A stretch of 64,000 nucleotides of DNA from Methylobacterium sp. B4 (GTDB lineage: Bacteria; Pseudomonadota; Alphaproteobacteria; Rhizobiales; Beijerinckiaceae): contig NZ_QJJJ01000007.1 of NCBI RefSeq assembly GCF_003201865.1, positions 62,001 through 126,000 on the forward strand, read 5' to 3'. Below, one piece after another: positions 29,906 through 38,483 of this stretch (its first letter is position 1; every line of letters starts with the position of its first letter). The notes under the pieces are model-generated. The model was not told where the DNA came from and ran no database searches. It saw only the letters and a list, made by a program, of their open reading frames with translations. The position numbers and the translations under genes are program-made.

Positions 29906-31272
29906 GCATTCCATTCCGCGCATTTGCGGTCGAGGGTTTTGCGCGAGACGCCGAGCCGGCGCGCGGCCTCGGCCCGATTGCCGTCGGCGGCGGCAAGCAC
30001 CCGCAGGATATGGCGCTTCTCGACCTCGGCGAGGTCGTCAGTCCGGGGTTCAGCGGGCATTCCAGCCGATGGCTCGCCGAAGGTCCCGAGGATCAGGGCG
30101 CGCTCGATCCGGTTGCGAAGCTCGCGGGCGTTGCCCGGCCACGCGTAGGATTCGAAGCGCTGCAGCGCGCTCGGCGGAATCGGAAGCGGCGCCAGGCCGA
30201 GCTGAGCGGAGAGCTGGTCCATGAACATCCGCGCGAGCGGCTCGATGTCCTCGACCCGCTCGCGCAGCGGCGGCAGATGGATGCGGATGACGTCGAGCCG
30301 GTAATAGAGATCGGCCCGAAACTGTCCGGCCGCGACCCGCTCGGCGAGGTCGGCATTGGTCGCGGCGATCAGGCGGACGTCGATCGGGATCTCGCGGTCC
30401 GAGCCGACGGGGCGGACCTTGCGGTCCTCGATCACCCGCAGAAGCTTCGCCTGGAGCGCGAGCGGCAACTCCGCGATCTCGTCGAGGAAGAGCGTACCGC
30501 CCTGGGCGTAGAAGAACAGGCCCTCCCGCGAGGAGGCGGCGCTGGTGAAGGCGCCCTTCACGTGGCCGAACAGCTCGCTCTCGATGATGTCGGCGGCGAT
30601 CGCTCCGCAATTGACCGGTACGAACGGCCGGTCGGCGAAGGCGGACTGCTCGTGCAGCGCGCGCGCCGTGACCTCCTTGGCCGTCCCCGACTCGCCGGTG
30701 ACGAGCACGGTGCTGCGCGTCGCGGCGGCGCGGGCGACGAGATCGCGGGTGCGCACCATCTGCGCCGACACCCCGACGATGCGCCCGGCGGCCTGCGACC
30801 GGGTCGGCGGGCTCAATTGGCGGCGCAGGACGAAGTTCTCCCGCCGCAGGGCGGAACGGTCGAGGCAGCGCACGACGGCGTTGAGGATCTGCTTGGTGCG
30901 AAACGGCTTGAGCACGAAGTCGGCCGCGCCCGCCCGCACGGCCTCGATCGCCGTCTCGAGATCGGCGCAGGCGGTGATCAGGATCACTTCCGTGAACAGG
31001 CCGTCGCGCCGCAGATCCGCGAGCCAGGACAGGCCCGTGCGTCCCCCCAGAATGTTGTCGAGAATGATGAGGTCGAAGCTGCTCGCCTCGATCAGCCGGC
31101 CCGCGGCGACGGTATCGCCGACCGCCTCGACCCGGGCGCAGCGCGGCGCCAGCGTCCTGACCAGGAAGTTGCGCATGCCGGGCTCGTCGTCGACGACGAG
31201 GATCTGCGCCTTGGCGAGCCACGGGTCGCTGGTCGCAGCGGAAGCGTCTGTCGCGCCTGGGCCGTCTGTCAT
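29902..31272 (-). CDS. sigma-54-dependent response regulator (NtrC/DctD type)
   Basis: This 456-residue regulator has three domains. The receiver (about 18-135) has its phospho-Asp in LIILDNILGG. The AAA+ domain has Walker A GESGTAKE, the sigma-54 contact loop GAFTSA (in GHVKGAFTSAASSRE) and Walker B GGTLFLDEIAELP. The C-terminal Fis-type helix-turn-helix is LRVLAAADGNRAEAARRLGVSRKTLD. It forms a two-component pair with the overlapping kinase gene. The intact GAFTSA loop means it should drive sigma-54 promoters; one is predicted upstream of the adjacent OFA carrier. Confidence 0.95.
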   Translation of the reverse strand: MTDGPGATDASAATSDPWLAKAQILVVDDEPGMRNFLVRTLAPRCARVEAVGDTVAAGRLIEASSFDLIILDNILGGRTGLSWLADLRRDGLFTEVILITACADLETAIEAVRAGAADFVLKPFRTKQILNAVVRCLDRSALRRENFVLRRQLSPPTRSQAAGRIVGVSAQMVRTRDLVARAAATRSTVLVTGESGTAKEVTARALHEQSAFADRPFVPVNCGAIAADIIESELFGHVKGAFTSAASSREGLFFYAQGGTLFLDEIAELPLALQAKLLRVIEDRKVRPVGSDREIPIDVRLIAATNADLAERVAAGQFRADLYYRLDVIRIHLPPLRERVEDIEPLARMFMDQLSAQLGLAPLPIPPSALQRFESYAWPGNARELRNRIERALILGTFGEPSAGMPAEPRTDDLAEVEKRHILRVLAAADGNRAEAARRLGVSRKTLDRKCAEWNA

Positions 31273-31364
31273 GGAACCGCGATCGGGCCAGCGGGAGGGG
31301 CTGCCGCAAGCAGGCCCGGAGCGATGCCTGCTTAGGGGAATTTCCTCCCGATGGCGATGCGCTG

Positions 31365-31389
31365 ACCCGCCGGCGGAGAGCCGGCGGGT
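31365..31389 (-). terminator. hairpin after the OFA carrier gene
   Basis: ACCCGCCGGC (31365-31374) and GCCGGCGGGT (31380-31389) form a perfect 10-bp stem with a GGAGA loop. It sits 12 bases beyond the carrier stop and before the regulator start, so the carrier and the two-component genes may be separate transcripts. There is no strong U-tract. Confidence 0.5.
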
Positions 31390-31401
31390 TGCACGGGCGC
31401 G

Positions 31402-33039
31402 TCAATGCAACAGGATCGCCGTCTTCTGCAGCGTGATCAGCACGCCGATCGCGAGCGGCACGCCGACCGCCGCCCAGGCCAGCACCACGAGCACGGGCGA
31501 GGCCGTGCGCTCGGCCGTCGGCGTGGCGGCAAGCGACGCCTGGTTCGCCGGGCGGAGAGCGGCGGGCGTTGCCTTCTCCTCGGCCATGTAGTGGCGCGCC
31601 GCGACCGGCCGGACCAGGAGGTTACAGATCAGGCCGAGGACGAGGAGCCCGGCCAGGATGTACATGGTTTGATTATAGGCCTGCGCATTCGGCAGGCCCG
31701 CCGCGATCTGGTACTCGCGCAGGTAGTTGACGAGCACCGGGCCGAGGATGCCTGCCGTCGCCCAGGCCGTCAGCAGACGGCCGTGGATCGCGCCGACCAT
31801 CTTGGTCCCGAACATGTCGGCGAGATAGGCCGGCACCGTGGCGAAGCCGCCGCCATACATCGAGATGATGATACCGACCGCGAGCACGAAGAACAGGGTC
31901 GTGCCGAGGCCCGCCAGCGTCGGCACTGCGGCGTAGAGCACGATGCCGAGCAGGAAGAAGATCGCGAAGGTGAGCTTACGCCCGAGCTTGTCCGACGAGG
32001 TGGCCCACAGGAAGCGTCCGCCGATGTTGCACAGGCTGAGCAGTCCGGTGAAGCCCGCCGCGATCGCCGCGATCTGCGCCTTCTGCGCGGCGTCGAGCTG
32101 ACCGAAAGGAACGTCGAGCCCGATCAGGCGGCCGCCGAACATCTCCTGCAGCATCGGCGAGGCCATGCCGATGACGCCGATGCCGGCCGACACGTTGAGG
32201 CAGAGCGCGGCCCAGATCAGCCAGAATTGCGGCGTGCGGGTCGCGACACCGAGATCGACGTTGCGCGACGAGACCATCGCGCTCTTGCTCGTGGTGGGCG
32301 GCGTCCAGCCGGCCGGCTTCCAGTCCTCGCGCGGCACGCGGTAGCCGAGGGCACCCGCCGTCATGAACACGGCGTAGATGACGGCCATCGCCGCGAAGGT
32401 CTGCCAAACGCCGACGGAGGTCGGGGTCGCGAACTGGCGCATCAGCCAATCGGCCAAAGGCGCGCCGATCATCGCGCCGCCGCCGAAGCCCATGATCGCC
32501 ATACCGGTGGCCATGCCGCGCCGGTCGGGAAACCACTTGATCAGCGTCGAGACGGGCGAGATGTAGCCGAGGCCGAGACCGATGCCGCCGATGACGCCGG
32601 AGCCGAGCCAGAGCATCCAGAGCTGGTGCAGGTAGACGCCGAGCGCGGAGATCAGCAGGCCGCCGCACCAGCACAGGGCCGAGACGAGGCCGGCCTTGCG
32701 CGGCCCGGCGCGCTCCAGCCAGCCACCCCAGATCGCCGCGGAGCAGCCGAGCAGCACGAAGAACAGCGTGTACATCCAGCCGAGCTGGCTGATCTTCCAA
32801 TCGCAGCCCGTCGCGACCAGGGAACCGAGGAAGCCCATCTCGGCCGGGCAGGCGACCGGCTGCGTGATGCCGACGGCGCGCGAGAGCGGCAGCCAGAACA
32901 CGCTGAAGCCGTAGGCCATGCCGATGCAGAGATGGATCGCGAGTGCGGCCGGCGGCACGAGCCAGCGGTTGAAGCTGGGTGCGGCGACCGTGCGCTCACG
33001 ACTGAAAAAGCCGGGTTCGACGGCAATGCTGACGGACAT
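31402..33039 (-). CDS. OFA-family major facilitator (oxalate/formate antiporter type)
   Basis: The 545-residue protein is an inner-membrane carrier with 12 or more hydrophobic segments. The MFS loop motifs are visible as FPDRRGMATGMAIMGFGGGA and WATSSDKLGRKLTF, and GYISPVSTLIKWFPDRRGMA is characteristic of the oxalate/formate antiporter (OFA) family. A central loop of about 50 residues and a C-terminal Ala/Thr-rich stretch are insertions. The substrate cannot be read from sequence; monocarboxylates or oxalate are likely. The start has AGGAGG upstream. A sigma-54 promoter and TGGACAA repeats precede it, pointing to control by the adjacent two-component system. Confidence 0.9.
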   Translation of the reverse strand: MSVSIAVEPGFFSRERTVAAPSFNRWLVPPAALAIHLCIGMAYGFSVFWLPLSRAVGITQPVACPAEMGFLGSLVATGCDWKISQLGWMYTLFFVLLGCSAAIWGGWLERAGPRKAGLVSALCWCGGLLISALGVYLHQLWMLWLGSGVIGGIGLGLGYISPVSTLIKWFPDRRGMATGMAIMGFGGGAMIGAPLADWLMRQFATPTSVGVWQTFAAMAVIYAVFMTAGALGYRVPREDWKPAGWTPPTTSKSAMVSSRNVDLGVATRTPQFWLIWAALCLNVSAGIGVIGMASPMLQEMFGGRLIGLDVPFGQLDAAQKAQIAAIAAGFTGLLSLCNIGGRFLWATSSDKLGRKLTFAIFFLLGIVLYAAVPTLAGLGTTLFFVLAVGIIISMYGGGFATVPAYLADMFGTKMVGAIHGRLLTAWATAGILGPVLVNYLREYQIAAGLPNAQAYNQTMYILAGLLVLGLICNLLVRPVAARHYMAEEKATPAALRPANQASLAATPTAERTASPVLVVLAWAAVGVPLAIGVLITLQKTAILLH

Positions 33040-33099
33040 GAATCCTCCTGGCGCGATTCCTCGAGGTGCGGTCTTCGCCGCACTTCGAAGATCTCGACA

Positions 33100-33114
33100 G
33101 CAATGTCCGAGCCA
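33100..33114 (-). promoter_or_regulatory. sigma-54 promoter of the OFA carrier
   Basis: Reading leftward, TGGCTCGGACATTGC has GG and GC separated by exactly 10 bases and matches the -24/-12 consensus TGGCAC-N5-TTGC at all but one position. It ends about 60 bases before the carrier ATG. A sigma-54 activator gene lies next to the target. Confidence 0.75.
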
Positions 33115-33153
33115 TCTGCGCAGGTGCTGATTTTATCGATATGAGGCAATAAC

Positions 33154-33234
33154 TTGGACAAATTCGACGCCGGAGATCGTCTGGACAATTTGTCTACTTC
33201 ACCCGCTCTTGACGGCTTCGATGGTGGACAAAAT
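33154..33234. promoter_or_regulatory. TGGACAA repeats, candidate activator-binding sites
   Basis: TGGACAA occurs at 33155-33161, 33182-33188 and 33225-33231, all on the plus strand and 40-120 bases upstream of the sigma-54 promoter. The middle copy forms the palindrome GACAATTTGTC (33183-33193). Position and repetition suit upstream activator sites of the NtrC-type regulator. The third copy lies within the end of the DUF2478 gene. Confidence 0.45.
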
Positions 33235-33760
33235 GACCTTGCTCTTCGCCCGCCCGATGCCAATCCTCGGCCGCATGCATCGAGTGCCACGCTTCGATCG
33301 CTTCCTCGTCCGGATCCGCGAAGCTGGCGAGCGAACCGGCAAACCGTTGCCACGCCTCCACGAAGTTCGGAGCCACCGCTGTCAGGATCGGCTTCTCCGC
33401 CGCGATCGCCGCGGAAAAGGTTGCGATCAGGCCGCTGCGGGACGATTCGAGCTTGCCGAACTTGCTGATCACCACGAGATCGCAGCCGGCCGCGATCTGG
33501 CGGCAGAGGCTTTCGCAGGCCTCGATGATGCCCGAACCGCAGAGCCGGCAGGCTTCGGAGCCGGCTCCCAATTCCTGATAGATCTCGTACTGTGCGCCGG
33601 TCGCGAGATCTTCGAGCCGATGGCCGGATCCGCCGGAAGGCACTTCGACGACACCGACGACCCGCCGCCCGGCCAGCTGCCAGCGCCGCGCGCTGGTCAG
33701 CAGGAGGGCCTGGATCGTGGGGTTCGATGCCCCCGTCAGGGCCAGAATCGGCGCTGCCAT
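33194..33760 (-). CDS. DUF2478 protein, molybdenum-linked
   Basis: The 188-residue protein belongs to DUF2478, a family found next to molybdate genes and thought to be an NTPase-like protein; its function is unproven. The start MAAPILALTGASNPTIQALL lies where a nucleotide-binding loop would be but lacks a classical GKS/T. Cys pairs in ACRLCGSGIIEAC (about residue 80) and the segment CDLVVISKFGKLE (about 100) are family features. The ATG at 33760 is preferred over an upstream start at 33823. It follows DUF2325, modE and moeA on the same strand. Confidence 0.78.
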   Translation of the reverse strand: MAAPILALTGASNPTIQALLLTSARRWQLAGRRVVGVVEVPSGGSGHRLEDLATGAQYEIYQELGAGSEACRLCGSGIIEACESLCRQIAAGCDLVVISKFGKLESSRSGLIATFSAAIAAEKPILTAVAPNFVEAWQRFAGSLASFADPDEEAIEAWHSMHAAEDWHRAGEEQGHFVHHRSRQERVK

Positions 33761-33884
33761 GCCGCTCGCCCTCCGCGCCGAGCGTGTTGTCGACTGTAGG
33801 GCGCTCGCGTCCCTCATCTTCACCTACGCCAGCTCATCGAGCCGTGAAAGCGGTGCATCCCGTGGGGAGGGTTGCGGCTGAGGA

Positions 33885-34672
33885 TCACGCGCCGTTCCCG
33901 GGATGTGCATCCGGAACCGTCACGGCGTGGACGAAGCTCGCCAGACTGGCGCCGCGGACGGCCTGCAAGCCGTGCTCCCCGCCTCGCAGTACCGCTTGAC
34001 CAAGTCGGTCGCCTCGTGGCTGACGCACTCGACCGGAAAGAGGACGAGATCGCTCCGGCTCACGAGGCCCGGCAGCAGGGTAAGGTTGTCCTCGATGCCG
34101 CCGTCGTAGCTGAGCATGCGGCCGTTTTGCTGCTCGACGAACCGGCGCAGGCGGGCAACCTGCCGGGGGCGCCCGCCGACATTGAGCAGCGTACGCCCCG
34201 TGAGTCGGCTTTCGTCCCGCCCCGCATCTGAGCGTTCGTGTCCTCGATCGTCGACGATCAGGCTCTCGACGGCGGCGAGTTCCGTCTCGGCCGCCCGCCG
34301 CTGCGCCGTCTCGGTTTCCAGATCGAGGCTGAGCTTTGCCATGGCACACATGAGCACCGCGGCCTTCTCCTCCAGCGCCTCGGCATGGGCGCGTTCGCGG
34401 GCGAGCCGGGCTTCGAGGCCTTTCACGGTCTCGCGCAATGTGTCGTCCGGTTTCGCTGCCGCGACACCGAGCTTGGCGAGCAGAGACCGGCCGTCGGCCG
34501 TGCTCAGGCAGGTGCCGACGATGGAGCAGTGCAGCGTCTCGGCCAGCTCCCAGATCCGGTCCCTCGGCCGCTCCGCCGCCACGACAGCCTCGGGCGACAG
34601 GGGAGCGGGGCATCCGGCGCCCGATTTCGGGGCGAGCAGGGCGGGTCCATCCTGATAAGAGCCGTGCGCCAC
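33885..34672 (-). pseudogene. DUF2325 protein with 3' frameshift
   Basis: As read, the gene codes 250 residues and stops at 33920. Its parts are a coiled-coil centre (ETVKGLEARLARERAHAEAL) and a C-terminal DUF2325 domain (TLLNVGGRPRQVARLRRFVE, then MLSYDGGIEDN). After VKRYCEAG the frame reads an unrelated tail, while the adjacent frame reads LQAVRGASLASFVHAV, the family's usual ending, and stops at 33885. One extra G in the run at 33977-33980 (minus strand GGGG) would restore it. So the last 25 residues are probably altered. The GTG at 34672 has GGAG upstream, and a ModE-box palindrome lies at 34691-34712. Confidence 0.7.
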
Positions 34673-34690
34673 GAGCGACTCCGTGCGATT

Positions 34691-34712
34691 GCTATATCCA
34701 ATCAGATATAGC
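34691..34712. promoter_or_regulatory. ModE box (perfect palindrome) upstream of DUF2325
   Basis: GCTATATC (34691-34698), six bases, then GATATAGC (34705-34712) form a perfect inverted repeat. This matches the ModE/MopA box pattern (GCTATAT...ATATAGC). It is 19 bases before the DUF2325 start and 53 bases beyond the end of modE. Confidence 0.75.
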
Positions 34713-34764
34713 GAGAAAGACGGAAAGCGCGCGCCTTGGCCAGACCCATTCCTTGCCGGAATTC

Positions 34765-35109
34765 TTATGCGACCGGATCGACCGGTTGCGTCAGGCGGGC
34801 CAGGAACGGTGCGGCCGCCTTCTCGGCGGCACGCTCGATCGCCCGGTAATGCGCGACGACGTCGGCGCCGAACGCCGAGAGCCGGGCCCCGCCGCCCGCC
34901 TTGCCGCCGATCTGCGCCTCGATCACCGGGCGCCCGAAGCTCTTGTTCATGTCCTCCACGAGGAGCCAGGCGCGGCGGTAGGACATGCCCAGCGCCCGAC
35001 CCGCGGCGGAGATCGAGCCGTGCTCGGCGATCGCCTCGAGGAGCTGAACCTTGCCCGGCCCGATCCGCCGATCCGGCCCGAGATCGATGCGGATGCTCAA
35101 GCGGGCCAT
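34765..35109 (-). CDS. modE: ModE-type molybdate regulator, DNA-binding domain only
   Basis: The 114-residue protein is a LysR-like winged helix of the ModE N-terminal type. Key segments are GPGKVQLLEAIAEHGSISAA, GRALGMSYRRAWLLVEDMNK and then EAQIGGKAGGGARLSAFG. The molybdate-binding Mop domains of full-length ModE are absent, as in several alphaproteobacterial one-domain regulators, so molybdate sensing may need a partner. The start has GAGGAGAAAG upstream. It lies between moeA and DUF2325, with ModE-box palindromes on both sides of the cluster. Confidence 0.88.
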   Translation of the reverse strand: MARLSIRIDLGPDRRIGPGKVQLLEAIAEHGSISAAGRALGMSYRRAWLLVEDMNKSFGRPVIEAQIGGKAGGGARLSAFGADVVAHYRAIERAAEKAAAPFLARLTQPVDPVA

Positions 35110-35205
35110 CTTTCTCCTCGCGCGGTTCGAATGGTTCTAAGCGCCCGAAGGGACGAAGACGAGGCCGGCGTCATCGCTGCCGACCCGGCCAGATGCGGCC
35201 TCCCC

Positions 35206-36456
35206 TCAAAAGCCAGGGCTGAGATCGAAGCGGATGACCGTGACCGGATCGCCCGGCGCGGCCGGAGGCGCATCGGCCGGGCGGATGACGAGGGCGTCGG
35301 CAAGGGCCAGCCCCGACAGCATGGCGTTGTCCTGATCCGCCAGGACGGAGAACGTCGGCATGCCCTGATCATCGCGGCCGAGCCGCCCCCGCAGGAACGT
35401 CGTGCGCGGGCCCGTGGCCGGCAGCGCGGTTGCGAGGACGGCGTGTTCGGGCAACGGCTCCGCCCACCCCGCCCCCGCCAGCCGGGACATCGCCGGTTTG
35501 AGGAAGAGGAGCGCACTCACCAGCGCCGCCACGGCATTCCCGGGCAGGCCCAGGACCGGGAGGTGTCCAAGCCGCCCGAACAGGGTCGCCTTGCCCGGCC
35601 GCATGCGGACCTTGTCGAAGGCTGGCTCGAAGCCCAGGCCGGCGAGGGCCGGGCTCAGGAGATCGAAGTCTCCGACCGAGGCCCCGCCCGACGTGACGAG
35701 AAGATCGATTCCCTCCGTCGCGAGCGCCCGTGAGAGGATGACGGAAAGGGCCGTGCCGTCGTCCGGTGCGATGCCGAGATCGACGGGCACCCCGCCCCAG
35801 GCTCGCACCAGCGCCTTGAGGGCCGGGCGATTGGCATCGAGGATCTGAGCCCCCTGCCCTTCCGCGAAGGAACGCGACAGCTCACTTCCCGTCGAGAGAA
35901 CCGCGACGCGCGGCCGGCGGTGGACCGGGATTTCCGCATGGCCCGCGGCGGCAACGACGCCGATGTCCCGGGCGCTCAGGCGCATCCCGGGCCGGGCGAC
36001 GGGCGTGCCCGCGCGAAAGTTGCTGCCGGCGGCGCGGATGTGCCGGTGCGGCGCTGCACCCGGCAGGATGCGCACGCGCTCGCCGACGGTCTCGGTCAGT
36101 TCTTGGACGACGACCGTGTCGGCCCTAGGCGGCACCGGCGCGCCCGTGAAGATCCGGCGGCAGGTTCCAGGTGCGAGCGGCGGACCGATCGGATCGCCCG
36201 CCCTGACCACGCCCGCGTAAGCCAGGAGGGCGTCGGCCTCGGCCCAGCGCAGGGCGTAGCCATCCATCGCCGCTACCGCGAAGGGCGGCGCATCGAGGCG
36301 CGCCGCGAGTGCTTCGGCGCAGATGCGGCCGGCGGCGTCATCGAGCCGGACGCGCTCGCTGCCGACGGCGCGCAGACTCCGCTCCATTTGCGAGAGGGCC
36401 TCGGCGATCTCCGGCATGGCGATGGTCGCGTTCGCGGTGGTGGTCGACGTCTGCAC
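35206..36456 (-). CDS. moeA: molybdopterin molybdenumtransferase MoeA
   Basis: MoeA inserts molybdate into adenylylated molybdopterin, the last general step of molybdenum-cofactor synthesis. The 416-residue protein has the N-terminal signature DAPPFAVAAMDGYALRWAEA, the segment RRIFTGAPVPPRADTVVVQE and the MoCF-like core VAVLSTGSELSRSF. Next come DLLVTSGGASVGDFD, the FDKVRMRPGKATLFG block and VLGLPGNAVAALVSALLF. The chosen GTG at 36456 has GAGGAG seven bases upstream; ATGs at 36474 and 36483 are alternatives. A ModE-box palindrome lies at 36512-36534. Confidence 0.94.
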   Translation of the reverse strand: MQTSTTTANATIAMPEIAEALSQMERSLRAVGSERVRLDDAAGRICAEALAARLDAPPFAVAAMDGYALRWAEADALLAYAGVVRAGDPIGPPLAPGTCRRIFTGAPVPPRADTVVVQELTETVGERVRILPGAAPHRHIRAAGSNFRAGTPVARPGMRLSARDIGVVAAAGHAEIPVHRRPRVAVLSTGSELSRSFAEGQGAQILDANRPALKALVRAWGGVPVDLGIAPDDGTALSVILSRALATEGIDLLVTSGGASVGDFDLLSPALAGLGFEPAFDKVRMRPGKATLFGRLGHLPVLGLPGNAVAALVSALLFLKPAMSRLAGAGWAEPLPEHAVLATALPATGPRTTFLRGRLGRDDQGMPTFSVLADQDNAMLSGLALADALVIRPADAPPAAPGDPVTVIRFDLSPGF

Positions 36457-36511
36457 GTGTGCTCCTCGGCGCATCCCGTCCATCGGGAATAGCCGATCGG
36501 CCCTAGCCGAA

Positions 36512-36534
36512 GCTATACTTCACCGTATATAGCG
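36512..36534. promoter_or_regulatory. ModE box in the moeA / adh-modA divergent region
   Basis: GCTATAC (36512-36518) pairs with GTATATAGC (36525-36533) across six bases, giving the GCTATA...TATAGC pattern of ModE boxes. It lies 56 bases from the moeA start and 60 from the alcohol dehydrogenase start, so one site could control both directions. Confidence 0.7.
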
Positions 36535-36593
36535 CCACCGGGGCTGGCTGCCGGCCCGGCTGGTCCGGGCGCCATCATCGCGGAGACACGCGC

Positions 36594-37649
36594 ATGTTCA
36601 CCTGCACGGGCTATGCGGCCGCCAGCGCCGAGACAGGGCTGGCACCCTTCACCTTCGAGCGCCGTGATCCGGGCGCGAACGATGTCGAGATCGAGATCGT
36701 CTATTGCGGCGTCTGCCATTCCGATCTGCATCAGGCCCGCAACGAGTGGCAAAACACGCTCTATCCGTGCGTGCCGGGCCACGAGATCGTCGGCCGCGTC
36801 ACCCGCGTGGGGGTGGAGGTCAGGGACTTCAAACCGGGCGACCTCGCCGCGGTGGGCTGCATGGTCGATTCCTGCCGCAGCTGCACGGCCTGCGGCGACG
36901 GTCTCGAGCAGTATTGCGAGCCGGGCTTCACCGCGACCTATAACGGTCCGGAGCAGGGCACCGGCGCCAACACCTTCGGCGGGTATTCGAGCCACATCGT
37001 CGTCGACCTGCACTTCGTGCTGCACGTGCCGGAGGGGCTCGATCTGGCGGGCGTCGCGCCGCTCCTGTGCGCGGGCGTCACCACGTGGTCGCCCCTGCGG
37101 CGCTGGGGTGCGGGGCCGGGCAAGAAGATCGGCATCGTCGGGCTGGGCGGCCTCGGCCATATGGGCGTGAAGCTCGCCCACGCGCTGGGCGCCGAGGTCG
37201 TGCTGTTCACGACCTCTCCGGGCAAGGAGGCCGATGCCCGCCGACTCGGGGCCGACGCCGTGGTGATCTCGAAGGATGCCGAGCAGATGGGCCGGCATGC
37301 CGAGAGCTTCGACCTGATCATCGATACGGTGGCGGCCCAGCACGACATCAACGCCTATCTCGGCCTGCTCAAGCGCGACTGCACGCTGGTGCAGGTCGGT
37401 GCGCCGGACAAACCCCTCGACGTGAACGTCTTCAGCGTGATCTGGCGGCGGCGCAACTTCGCCGGCTCGCTGATCGGCGGCATCGCCGAGACGCAGGAGA
37501 TGCTCGACTTCTGCGGCCGGCACGGCATCACCGCCGACATCGAGATGATCCCGATCGATCAGATCGAGACCGCTTACGGCCGCATGCTGAAGAGTGACGT
37601 GAAGTACCGCTTCGTCATCGACATGGCGAGCCTGCCTAAGGCCGCCTGA
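36594..37649 (+). CDS. NAD(P)-dependent zinc alcohol dehydrogenase (CAD/YahK type)
   Basis: The 351-residue enzyme is a zinc-containing medium-chain dehydrogenase, probably reducing aldehydes. Catalytic-zinc ligands are in VYCGVCHSDLHQ (Cys, about 40) and CVPGHEIVGRV (His-Glu, about 63). The structural-zinc cysteines are in SCRSCTACGDGLEQYC (about 97-112). The cofactor-binding motif GLGGLGHMGVKLA is near 180. It precedes modA by 36 bases on the same strand, an unusual partnership that places an oxidoreductase under the ModE-box region. Confidence 0.93.
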   Translation: MFTCTGYAAASAETGLAPFTFERRDPGANDVEIEIVYCGVCHSDLHQARNEWQNTLYPCVPGHEIVGRVTRVGVEVRDFKPGDLAAVGCMVDSCRSCTACGDGLEQYCEPGFTATYNGPEQGTGANTFGGYSSHIVVDLHFVLHVPEGLDLAGVAPLLCAGVTTWSPLRRWGAGPGKKIGIVGLGGLGHMGVKLAHALGAEVVLFTTSPGKEADARRLGADAVVISKDAEQMGRHAESFDLIIDTVAAQHDINAYLGLLKRDCTLVQVGAPDKPLDVNVFSVIWRRRNFAGSLIGGIAETQEMLDFCGRHGITADIEMIPIDQIETAYGRMLKSDVKYRFVIDMASLPKAA

Positions 37650-37685
37650 CCCCCCTCCCCCCGTTCGACACAGGAACTTTCCCGT

Positions 37686-38483
37686 ATGGCCCTGCTCACC
37701 CGCACCCGTCTCCTGGCCCGTCTCCTCGCCATCACTCTGGCGGGGACACTCCCCGCCTCGGCGGCGGAAGCGCCGACGGTCTTCGCCGCCGCGAGCCTGA
37801 AGAACGCTCTCGACGACATCGCCGGAAGCTACGCCAAGGAAGGCAACCCGGCCCCAAAGGTCTCGTACGCGGCGTCGAACACGCTGGCCAAGCAGATCGA
37901 GCAGGGTGCACCTGCCGACTTGTTCTTCTCGGCCGACCTCGATTGGATGGACTATCTCGCCAAGAAGGATCTCATCCGGCCCGACACGCGAGTGAGCCTT
38001 CTGGCCAACAGCATCGTGCTGATTGCTCCGAAGGATGCGAAGGCCGAGGTGAAGATGGGCCCCGGCCTCGATCTCACGCCGGCGCTCGGCTCCGGCAAGC
38101 TCGCCATGGGCAACGTCGATGCGGTGCCGGCCGGCAAGTACGGCAAGGCGGCGCTGGAGAAGCTCGGCGGCTGGGCGGGTGTGAAGGATCGGATCGCGCA
38201 GGCCGAGAGCGTGCGGGCCGCGCTGCTACTCGTCTCGCGCGGCGAGGCGCCGCTCGGCATCGTCTACGCCACAGACGCGGCGGCGGACGCGAACGTGAAG
38301 ATCGTCGCCACCTTCCCCGCCGACAGCCACCCAGCGATCGTCTACCCGGTCGCGATCACCACCGATTCGCGCAATCCGGACGCGTCGGCCCTGCTGAGCT
38401 ATCTGCGCGGACCAGCCGCCAAGGCCGCTTTCGAGAAGCAGGGTTTCACCGTGCTGAACCGCTCGACCACCGCCGCGCAGTAA
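37686..38483 (+). CDS. modA: molybdate ABC transporter substrate-binding protein
   Basis: ModA is the periplasmic molybdate receptor. The 265-residue protein has a signal peptide (LARLLAITLAGTLPASA). The domain shows the family segments VFAAASLKNALDDIAGSYAK, SYAASNTLAKQIEQGAPADL, FFSADLDWMDYLAKK and GIVYATDAAADANVKIVATF. Its stop overlaps the ATG of modB (TAATG). modB itself is broken, and no modC is seen, so molybdate uptake through this locus is doubtful unless another permease serves. Confidence 0.95.
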   Translation: MALLTRTRLLARLLAITLAGTLPASAAEAPTVFAAASLKNALDDIAGSYAKEGNPAPKVSYAASNTLAKQIEQGAPADLFFSADLDWMDYLAKKDLIRPDTRVSLLANSIVLIAPKDAKAEVKMGPGLDLTPALGSGKLAMGNVDAVPAGKYGKAALEKLGGWAGVKDRIAQAESVRAALLLVSRGEAPLGIVYATDAAADANVKIVATFPADSHPAIVYPVAITTDSRNPDASALLSYLRGPAAKAAFEKQGFTVLNRSTTAAQ

